A DNA stretch of 64,000 nt from Diprion similis (taxonomy: Eukaryota > Arthropoda > Insecta > Hymenoptera > Diprionidae): the NCBI RefSeq assembly GCF_021155765.1, contig NC_060105.1, positions 12,743,001 to 12,807,000 on the forward strand. The letters are read 5' to 3'. Shown here in pieces: positions 24,701 through 36,700 of this stretch (position 1 is the first letter of the stretch; each line of letters starts with the position of its first letter). Under the pieces are notes generated by a model that was not told where the DNA came from, searched no databases, and saw nothing but the letters and a program-made list of their open reading frames with translations. A program made the position numbers and the translations under genes.

Positions 24701-27700
24701 AGGTGAATCACCGAAGCTCTCCCTTTTGTTACAAAAGTATTTTGCATCAGGATGTCATCTACCGCTCGTACGATCAGTAAAACGTACACATTATTTGCTA
24801 TCATATGAATTCATATCTACCAAGAATTTGCCTTCTCTATTACAAACTTCGTCCCACGACGTTCTCTCTTATAGGAGGTCAAAATCTTAGAATTTCTAGT
24901 TTGAACCACTTACCTCGTTACTAAAATATTATCGTTCAGTGATACGCGACTCTCATTCAAGAGCTTCTAATATTTGATTTAATTTTGCCAATTATTCTTG
25001 TTCATTGTCAAAAGATTCACTTCACAGTAAGCAGACCGTCTTTTTGAATGACCGTCACTGATTTTGACCTCTTAACCGGGTATTTTCTACTAAGAAGTAA
25101 CCCTGACTAGATTAACCCCTCGGATTTTGATCTAGTTCATGTGTGTGTAGTGCATCGAAAACTACAAGATACGTATATTTTTTTATCAGCTAATAAACGG
25201 CTTAGAGGGGTGAAATCGACCCCCAAAGATAGGTATTCAACGGGGTTTTGTTAATGAGTAGAAACATTTCCGCGTTGGCTTCATTCAAATCCATCAAGAG
25301 CATCAAGATATCACCCCCTTTGGTGCCCATCTTTAGGTATCGTTTTCACCCCTCTAAACCGTGTATTAACACATAAAAAAAATAAACTTGTCTCTTACTG
25401 TTAGTTTTCAATGCACTACAACATATATAAAGTAGATCAAAATAGGAGCGGTCGACCTACTAAGGGTTCCTTGTAACTGCTAATGAATTTACTTTTTTTG
25501 ATGAACCTGTTTTACTGTAACATACGCTATGGCGCTAGATCTACTTCATTTTTGAATCCTAGAAGCTAGAAGCTAAAATATTTATATCTCGACAAAGATT
25601 CTAGATATCAAGACAGGGTAAAATCCATCGTTCAGAGGGAAGAATATCCTTGGGCTCCAGGATGGAAATTCTTATATTAGATTCGAAAGGTATTCGCAGT
25701 CTGTTTCGAAAGAGACGAAAAATCTTTACTTTAAATTTCAAATTTCTGAACTTTTGATCACTCATGACTCTGAAGTTTTTGAATTTTTCCCCAAAGTCAT
25801 CGACTGCGTTGTTTTTTCTACAACAAGATATGTCGAAAATTGACAATTGATCACCAACTCGATAGATACGGCACTCAGGCGTTCAAATTTTACCGATGTT
25901 TCCACATCATATCTCCCGGAACTATAATTTTTAGAAACACTATGTACAGGACATTTTTTTGTAGGAAACTTACTAAGCTTCATTTTTCACAATCAGTATT
26001 TTTGTCATAGGTTCAACGCGTACGGACAGGTCCACGAAAAATCATTTTCATGCACCTTTTCCGCACATGGTTGACGTAAAGTCTGTGCGGAGACTCGGGG
26101 ACTTTTCAGATTTTGTTTCTGACATGAAAATGAATCTGCGTACCAACATCTGAGAAGAAAACGGAAATACTTTAATGAAACATGCTAACTTTTCTGGGCT
26201 AGTTGGCTACCTAGCGGAGGTAACAGAAATGTTATTTTCACGCATAGTCTCTTTTTCTGCGGTTTTTATCTCACTTGTTTAGTAAGGAAAGTTTAGTTGT
26301 TTACAGTGATTCTCGTATATATAGCTAATGAAACGTGCTTTTGAGTCATTACACTCACATTTCTACTCGGTTTCAATGTGGTACTCAAAAATGCTGTCTA
26401 ACAAAAAGTTGTATCTTTGGTTTTTAAATCTTTGACCGATTCTGAAATTTTTCATTTAGCTTTCTAAAAAAGGACGAGTAATATGCCGAAAACGTACTCC
26501 AAGTAGCACAACGTGTTATTGTCACCCCTTCTTATCTCCTCTGCAGGCCGCTCATCCGAGGAAGTCTTGTAAACTGGTTTCAGCCGGTCAATCGAGACGA
26601 TACCATGTTTTTATCAGAGTACAGAAAAAAATTCTTGGTACGGTTTTTGCAGAGAATCTTTCTGGGCATCGACGCATGTAAACACGTTGGTGGCCTTAGC
26701 TAGGCCCTTTAACGAACGCTTGTTTATCACCATTCCATGTTCTGGGTGAAGGATGTAGGTTTTGCGAAGTATTGCATGAGTTGCCTAATGTAAGAGTATT
26801 TGAGAGCGTCAGCATGGGTCGTAAACGCAATTGCTACATTTTTATTCCTCTGAGGTCTTCTCGCTAGACAGTCCACTGATGGCCAGCCGCACAGTTGGGA
26901 AGTTTTACGAAAACTTGGTCATAATTCGAAAAACGAACTTTCAAATTCAGGTATAAGAACCGGAGGAATTGGCTAAGAACTAGTTTCTGTTCAAGGTCCT
27001 GGCTGTCCCGACCTTTTATTCCTCACAGTCTTTCGTGCGTAAATTTGAATACTCATATCTTAACAGTGTAAAGTGATGATCAATTTTTACGAAATGGATA
27101 CTGGTCCTCAAGGTATGTAGAAAATTTTTCATGTTTTATAATTGAAAAATAGTATTTGTTGTCCATGTTTACGTAATCTAAGCATAGTCCTGAAAAGTGC
27201 ATTTGTTCGGAAATAAATATTGACTTTGCATAGACTTTTAGTAGGGAGCGCGGCAAGGCCCGACCTTTGTTCTTTTTTTAAATTTTAGTTCAGAATTTCA
27301 GCTTTCGAGTGGCATGTCGTTGCAAGTGCGGAAACGTGCGACGCGTGTTTCAGAGCATTTTTTCTTGTATTCGGAACGCCGAATTCGCATCCAATGAATT
27401 ATAACCAAATGCACAAAAGGGTCCCATGTATCTAATCTTAATTCGGATCGCTGTGATATTTATAATTAATACTAAATACCTACTATTCTTTCTTTGTAGG
27501 TTCTGCAAGTCCCCTTATCATATTCAAAGGAAGGGAGATCTTTTCGATAATGCAAAAGTACGTGCTCATTTGGACATTTGGAACACGAGTTATCCGAGAA
27601 AAGTGGATGTGTCATTGTAATTCATCAAGATACCTAGCGAAATTTGTCGAAGTTATTTTCCATAATGTGCACAAAATGGCTAAATTCGAGAAGGAAAATA

Positions 27701-30700
27701 ACATTTTCTTGATAAGAAACAGTGATGGTTAGAGATGGATGTAACCGTTCCTGCTGATTAAAAACCGAATCAAACCAGCACACGTGGTGGTCGTCCCTCA
27801 CTGAACTTTGCTGCATCCAGTGAGCGATCGAATCGACGAAAAACGGAAGAACTTCGTGAAAGTCATACCGCAGTGGAGTTTGTGCTATGCAGCGTAAATG
27901 AGTCTCCGCTCTTCCGAAGACTTAGATTCGTCGAAAATGATCAAAGACGTTGTAACACCTGAATCTGCACCCACATTATCAAGGATAAAACATACTCCAC
28001 TATCAATAGATGAAGCTCTTTCGGTTATCGTCGAAGTCAAACTTCCCAGACGTCAGTATAATGTTATAAGAAACTTGATGAAACATCGTAACTGTCACAT
28101 ATATCCAATTTACGGAGCAGTTGGAGAGGCCAAAGCATTATATTACCCACCACGGTCTAGTATATCTACTACCGGAAATTGTGCTGATATTAAATTACAA
28201 AACTTGCTGAATCATACATGCAATCGTATTCTTTTTAATCAGAGAGAAATTCTGGTAACAGTGCATAAACCTAACTCGGCAAATGTGGATTTAATCTGTA
28301 AATGGGGGTGTGACGGAAGTTCCGGACAAAGCTTATACAAACAGAAATTTCACGATGACAGAAATTTGGATGCATATATATTCTTGACATTCCTTGTACC
28401 GTTACAACTCACATATTTTTAGAGTGAATCTATCGACTTCGTTCATAGAATTTTGTGAAAAAATCCGAGGCACCATCTCCTCGCTTTTGCCGGCCTATAA
28501 GAATGCAAATCCTGTACGTAAATACAGAATCTACGAAGAGTGACATAGAATATATTGAGAAACAAATATCATTCTTAAAACCATTGGAAATTGTAATTCA
28601 TGACAGGAAAGTGATAGTTAATTATAAAATGCTTTTTCCCGTGATAGATTGAAAAACCTGCAATACTGCTACGCCTACGAATTCTGCACAGAGATGCCAT
28701 TTTTATGGGTCTACTTCAAAAGTATTTAACAATTTCGACAAAAATTCTGACCAAAGAGGTGAATGAAAAGAACTTGAAATTCGGAATAACTACGTTACAT
28801 GCATGGATCCGATTCTTGCATTCCTTTTGCATCTATCTTACAAACTCCAAATGACGAAGTGGTAGGCATGATCCGAAGATGAAAAAAAACTGGTTAACGA
28901 TCGAAAAGCGGTGATTCAAAGATCCTTGAAGTCCGGGTTGGGGTTGATAGTCGATCGTCCAAAATCTGAGTGTGGGAGCATCAATGATGAAAATACTGTA
29001 CAGTGTTTTTTGGAAACCACGAATTAACATCAATGATAACTGGCGTAAAAGAAGAACTCATAAAAAGTTTTCACATAATTCGACAAGTTATCTGCAGTGC
29101 GTGCGATATCACTGTGGACAACTTCGAGAATTACGCATTGGAAACTGCGAAACTGTTCATGAGCGATTATTCATGGTATTATACGAGAAAAAATGTCCAC
29201 AAAATAGTGATCCATGGTCCTTTGATAATAGCTTCGGTTCTTTTACCCATTAGACAATTATTATAGGAGGCTCAAGAAGCTAGAAATAAGATATCAAGAA
29301 ATTTCGGGACGGATTTTCTCGTGAATCATCGCGTGAAAATGCCATACAGGATGTTTTTAATTGGTCGCTAATGTCATCTGACCCCTTCGTAACAAATTTG
29401 GGTAACTACCTCAAAAGGAATCAAACCAGCTATTGTCCGAGACCGTTTCATTACTACCGAACCAAAGTATTGTGGATGAAAATATTTAACCGAATTCAGA
29501 TTCACATAATTTTTATAATTTGTAGCAATAAAGACTTTGATTGCCATATTATGACAAGATAATAATTTTCCCTGAAATTTCCGAACCTGTTTTCCATATT
29601 TTCAATCCTGCATTTTGTGTTTATATAAATTTTGATATCAGGTTCGTAATCGCCGACGACGAACACATGGGTGTCACATTTAAGGTGCTTATAAAGACGC
29701 GTTGTACACCTCGAAAACGCGGGGATGCCAAACTCCTATACCGCTCAAGCAATCAGAGTGAAACTTGGGCAATTAATACCTTGTTGTGGCAAAAAGTGGA
29801 ACGTCTTTTTACTTTTTCAAAATTTTGAAAAAAATTTTACAGATTGGTTACCACCCACAGAAATTGGCCAAATTTTCACAGTTGCACTGAATAGATGGAA
29901 CTATCCGGTCTTGGCGGTGATGAAACACACATTTTGAGCCCAGTCCCATGAGATTTGATGGTGGCATGCGCGTAATGTCGGTAACAAATGTCGCCAAAAT
30001 GAAATTTCGGTGTACTTCGTAATCGACAACAAGATCAGCTGCCATTTCGTCATTTCACTATCAAATCTCATGGGACTGGGCTCAAAATGTGTGTTTCATC
30101 ACCGCCGAGTGGCATCATACCGGTTAGTTTTATCCATTCAGTGCAACTGTGAAAATTTGGCCAATTTCTGTGGGTGGTAACCTATCAGTAAAATTTTTTT
30201 CCAAATTTTGAAAAAGTAAAAAGACGCTCCACTTTTTGCCAAAATAAGGCATCAACTGTCCAAGTTTCACTCTGATCGCTGGAGCGGTATTGGAGTTTTG
30301 TATCCCCGCGTTTTCGAGATGTACAAGCACCTTAATATGGCATACAGTGGCACTGGAAGTCTAATAGCGTCTCACACCAGCGGCAACCACCTTCGCCGCC
30401 GGCTTCAGTGGCGCCCTCAGCTGGTCAGGCAGCGGCTATTTAAGGCGAATCGGAGCCGAGCGCACGCTCACTTGTTCACGGTTCTTCAAACCGACAAGGC
30501 CGACAAAGCTAGTGGATAGTATATTCGACACGCTTACCGATCAAGCCTGTACTTCCCTCTAATATCGAATTTTCCATAATAGGTTGACTGAATATAGACC
30601 GCCTCAATGCTTTCACTAAATCTCCCCATCCCGCGTCTCCCACTTGACTAACGGATAAAATCTACGTATACAATGGGGAAAGTAAACTTTCAATCGAAAT

Positions 30701-33700
30701 TCTTTCAAAATTCGTGTTTTGACCTGCCATATTCAAGCCGCTTTTTTGTTTTTCACAATTTTCATATCAGATTTGTAATCAGCGACCCCGAAAACGTCGG
30801 GAAAGTAAATTTGCAATCAAATTTTTTTTTGGAATTCGTCCTTCGACCTGCCATATTGCAGCCACCATTTTATTTTTCGTAATTTTTATTTCAGATTCAT
30901 AATCAGCGACCCCAAAAACAGTAGTGTACCTGATTTAGCAAATGTATGACCATGTTTTCGTGAAAATTCCTCACTGTGAAGCGTAACGTTGCTTCACGAG
31001 TTTAACAGTCGCCTCGAAGAGTCGCTCTAATTCCAAATTGCGAGAACCGCTGTACGGCGTATAAAACTGATTGTCGAAATGATTTTGTCATGAATGGTTA
31101 TGTTGCTTGGATCCAAACGTCACAATAGAAGGTTACGTTGGTTCTCGAAAGCTGCATTTTTCTGAGCCGTAACAACCCCCCGTGTAGGTACGCCTGCAGT
31201 TCGTTGTCTCGTATTGAATAATGACGAATTGGAATCAGCGAGGTGAGCACTTATCGGTCTTTTGTTAGAACCCGAACGTGACCGGCTTATAATCAGTGGA
31301 GATCGTGAAATCTCTTCCATCGATAACGTGCCGGAAGTTTTTCTCTACGAGGTAGACGGCAAGTAGCCACGATTGCATGCAATCTACTCTTGTCCACCTG
31401 CGTTAAGCATTTTCGAAAATAATCACGGGGCTGGACAGTCTTCTCTCACACATTGCTGTAGAGCTACTCACACTGAAATCTGCCGCATTGTTGACGATCT
31501 CGAGTTCAGCATCGCTTGCAGGGTAAACCAGCAACATGGCTTGCCCTAGCCTTTCTTGGATGCTTCGAAACGCTCCCCAGCCTGTGTAGTCCACCCTACC
31601 GGTGTTCGTCGTTTTATGTTATCCTGAAAGATATCGCGCAGGGGTGCCTGGAGGTACATAAATGAATACTGCAGAAATAAGTTTCACCCGATTTGAGTAC
31701 GTCAGATAGCATCCCCTTTAATCGCAAACAACCACTTAACGAAAAAAAAACAGTTTCATCTAACGTGGCGATTTCTGGGGGTCGGAACACATCGGATAAT
31801 GCCTACAACTAGGGTGGCTCCAGATATGATTAAAAAAATGAAATGATGTGTGAATTTTTCAAAAATGCACCTGGTGGTGAAACCGTCTGTGAAGGTAGCG
31901 TGTAATTTTCGAAAAAAAATTTGATTGAGTTCTGGATTTCGTTCGAAACATTCCAGTGATTTTAATCATTTTCATAAGTAGTTACAAATGAGTAGCAGAA
32001 GTAGCAAATTCAAAATCATTGTTAAAAAATGGGTTGCCAGCATTACAGTACGTTATTCTGAATTTTTTTTTTCATTATAGTTTTATAATTCGTGACCCGT
32101 AAGAAAAAAGTAGGTCACTTGCAGAATGCATTTGAAGCGGGGACACTTTTGACACGCTTACCCTGTTATAGTCTTTTAAACCCTTGACTGGCGAGGACGT
32201 TTATAAACGTCCTCTAAATATTTCATCAATATCTCTGAAACGACTAGACCAATCGTCTTGAAATTTATAACTCAGGGGTATTTTGCGTCGTTGAATTCAA
32301 ATTTGAGGTCAAATTTTCAAAATTCAAGGCCGGTCCAATATGGCGGATGAAAAGTTCAAATTTGATCAAATCTATTCGAAAAGTACCACTCAGGGGTTTT
32401 CAGGGTGGCTGATTACGAATCTAAAATCAGATTTGAAATATTTAAGATAGCGGATCCAATGTGGTAGACGAAAACTGTTTCAACTGAATTAGATCAAATT
32501 TAAACTTCTTGCTCCCTATATTAGATCCACTATCATGAATTTTCAAAAATTTGATTTCAGATTCGATTTTTTAACCGAATTCGATCAAATTTGAACTTTT
32601 TGTCCGCCATTTTGAATTTTGGGATTCCAATATCAAATTGAAATTCGGTGACCCCAAAAAATTTGTATATACAGTTTCATAAGGATTGATTAATATTTTA
32701 CCTCTGCCAGATATGGCACGCAAACTGCGTTTCGCCTTGCCAGTCAAGGGTTAAGGGCACTTTCGTGTTACAACTGATTTAAGCAGCTTTCGGTAAGAAT
32801 GCATTTCAACGGCGGTAGATTTTATTTTTGCAGTAGTACTGAAAATTTCATAGGAAACAGCAGTGTTTTTGTATAACAACTTTCTTCGTGGGTCTCCCCG
32901 ATTTGAAACTACGTGGATCTGAAAACTCGTTGAATTTCTGAAACCCGATTTTTCGATTAGGTATCACGGGGGATCGCTGTATGCAAAAAAGCTCAAACAA
33001 TTCATAGCCGATAATTTCAATATGTTTTTAAATCGCATTCAAAAACGAAAAAAATGAAAGGAATCAGCGAAATCGCAGACCTTCGATTTGATATCGAAAC
33101 CCTCATATTCTCCCGTGCAAAATTGACTATTGTTTCACAAACTTATAGAGAAATTCTGAAGTTTTTTCACCTCTGAAAAAAGCAAAGAGCAGAAGAAAAT
33201 AACTTTTCGTTTCTGCCATTAGGTATATTGTATGCAATGCAGGCGTCACGTAGTCTTAAGAATTCTATTGTATCAATTATTCATCATTGTATCAATTTAA
33301 CTGACGATCGATATGTATTTGATTTGTTTCAGAAACGCTAGTAATTTTCTATTCAAATTATTCGCTTGGTTGTACACTGGTTCTCACAGTATGTTCTCTG
33401 AATGTGTACATTCGGCAGCTGACACGTGTAACCAGTTGATTTTAGCATACGGAATTCATAAATCTGTACAGGTATGATATATTAAAAAAAAAGTTTTTAC
33501 TAGAGAGCTGGTGACAAAAAATTCACGTCACTTCATTAAGAATAGATTTTGTTTAAGTATATTCCCTTAAGGAGTTACTAGTCTAGTCAACAAGTGCTTT
33601 TTAGGTCAAAACTTTTTCTCTCTCTCCTAAAAATATGGTTGAGGTGTCATTCGATTCGTAATCGCATGTAGAAGGTTTTTGAAAAAATTCAAGGGCCGCT

Positions 33701-36700
33701 CGCAAAAATTGCAAAAGTTATAAACAATTAACTAAAAAAAAAGGGGGTTTGGTTTATTGATTATTTCTCAAAAATTGTTCGAGATATTTCAAATCTGAAA
33801 AAAGATTCAAAAAGAGGATGAAATTTCGTAACAAAAAGTCCAGACTCCCGGAACTGTAGGACCAATATTTATAATTTTCCCAGAGGGATGAAAATAGGGC
33901 CGAAAACGGGTGCTCTGGCCTGCGTAAGCCGCGCCTACTTCGGACACTTTATTAATAAAAATTATTTTAACATATTAAATATAAAATTTAAGAAATAAAA
34001 AAATTCAGGGGCTTACTGGATAAATAAATGAACAATAATCCGCCTGAAAAAATTTTTTATCTCAGTTTTTCAGGTAGTTATGCATTAGTTAACGAACAAT
34101 TTTATGTAGCTTGAATGTTAACATTGCAAATGCGATAATTGTTAAACTACAAACCTCAAATTTTTTTCATCTCTGTATTCAAAAATCATCGTAAAAAATT
34201 TTCTAAAAAAGCAAAATAAAGGTGATGCTCTGAACCAGGTTCCCCCGTTAAGAGTATATAATGAAACGAAATTTTTTCTCGTGATATAACGTGTATTGTC
34301 TGTCACCAACGACTTGGACTATTTAATCTATGTTATAGGTATATCATACCATATAGGCTCATGATTATTAGCTGAAAATATTAAATATTCCAACAAATTT
34401 GAATGTTGATACATCTCGTTACAAATTATCGCAAAAATATTTAATGACTTCAATTTTGTACTGCAATTGATGTTGTTTTACAGTACCATCTGATTTTTTA
34501 GAACCCAAACCCCGATCACCCATATGGATACACGAATATGAAAAACGTATCCTCTTTAATTTCTGGAGTTGGAATATTTTGCGTCGGGACAGGCTTGTCC
34601 TTTTACCATGGTATTCATGGTTTGGTTTATCCTGAGCCTGTGGATTCCTTTTATTGGGCATACTTTATATTGGGTGGATCACTGGTATCTGAAGGAGCGA
34701 CATTGCTGGTTGCCATTAACTCAATAAAGAAGGGTGCTTTGGAAAGGCGACAATCATTCCAAGAATACGTCATTGGTGGTCAAGATCCATCTGTAAATGT
34801 TGTTCTGATGGAAGACTTAGCAGCGGTCAGTTTTAGATTTAACTATTCAATATTTACACCTAAGTCACCAACCTTGTATGGAGTGTACATACATATATCC
34901 TATCCATACCGCGTTAACGGAAAGAATGACTCACAACTGTCCCAATTTCTTCCGTACCGCGCACATCCCTGATGGGAAGCACACTTTAAGGTGCTTATAA
35001 AGACCCGTTGTACACCTCGAAAATGCGGGGACGCAAAACTCTTATACCGCTCAAGCGATCAGAGTGAAACTTGGGCAGTTAATGCCTTATTTTGGCAAAA
35101 AGTGGAGCGTCATTTTACTTTTTTAAAATTTGGAAAAAAATTTTACAGATTGGTTACCACCCACAGAAATTGGCCAAATTTTCACAGTTGCACTGAATGG
35201 ATCGAACTATCCGGTATGATGCCAATCGGCGGTGATAAAACGCACATTTTGAGCCCAGTTCCATGAGATTTGATAGTGAAGTGACGAAATGGCAGCTGAT
35301 CTGGTTTTCGATTATAAAGAACACCGAACTCTCATTTTGGCGACATTTGTTACCGACATTACGCGCATCCCGGTAATGTATGCGTGTAATGTCGGTAAGA
35401 AATTACCGACAAATGTCACCAAAATGAGATTTCGGTGTTCTTTGTAACTGAAAACCAGATCAGCTGCCATTTCGTCACTTCACTATCAAATCTCATGGGA
35501 CTGGGCTCAAAATGTGTGTTTTATCACCGCCGAGTGGCATCTTTTCCTGCAGTTTTGAGTCAAATCTGCTCTCTTTCTTCTCGCCGTGCATAATCTGCAT
35601 GTGAAAAATGTATAAATTTGATATTATGCAAACGAAAATGTCGGTCTAGAACAAGCTTATCGCAAGATCAAGCCTTGCTTGTTTTATACAGGTCTTGGGA
35701 GTGACGGCTGCTGCCAGTTGCATGGGGTTAACATCATACCTGGGTAATCCAATGTTCGATGCGATTGGATCTCTTGTTGTTGGTGTCTTACTAGGTGGTG
35801 TAGCATCCTTCATCATTTATACAAACGTGGCAGCTTTGGTTGGGCGTAGCATACCTCAAGAAAGTCTCGACAAAATCAATGCTGAGTTGGAAGCTGATAT
35901 TATGGTGATAATTTTTTCTAACATTCGTTTCTCATCTCATTTATAAAGCAACATTAAGTTGAACGTAAATTTTATAAATATCAGTCAACGTATCAGTATA
36001 TTGAAATTATTATTTTGTTTTTGTCTGAAAAAATAGCGTCTAAGACATTCAACCATGATTTTAGATTCGTGCTATACATGACGTCAAAGGAATTGACATG
36101 GGAAATTCGCTGGTGAGGTACAAAGCCGAATTGGATTTCGATGGACGAGAGTTGACTAGATCATATCTCGATAAGCATGACCTTAATGCTATGCTGGAGG
36201 TTACTTCATAACAGGTTTATCATATGCGTATGACTTATTCGAAGGTCCCAAGAATATTTTCCATTTCAGGAGGTGAAGAAAATGGAGAATATCGATGAAC
36301 TCGAATTGTTTCTGTTGAAACACGGAGAAAACATCGTCGATTTGTTAGGTGGGGAAATCGACAGAATAGAATTGAAGTTGAAGGTAAGATAGCGGCAAGT
36401 ATATTAAACTTTCATTGCAGTAAAACTTCGATTCATCGAGTAGAGATAATCGGAAATGCGGATTAACCGAATTTTTTGCGAAATATTTTTTTTCGGTTTT
36501 ACTTATCAAATTCAATTTATCATCGACAAATTGACTTTATGTGTATTAAAGGATTCTGTTGTACACATAAGCCAGTAAATTCTGACCGAAACTCCAAGAT
36601 TTGTAAAGCTATTCTAAAAATATAAATATATTTCTTTCTATTGATATAATGACGATGCAATGGTTATAAATAATTTTTAATTCTTCTTATACTGCAAGGG

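Noticed and set aside
29541..30330. Overlapping ORFs of 66-95 codons on both strands
   Set aside because: They are mirror images of each other created by the fold-back arms, and recur at 34.99-35.27 kb for the same reason.
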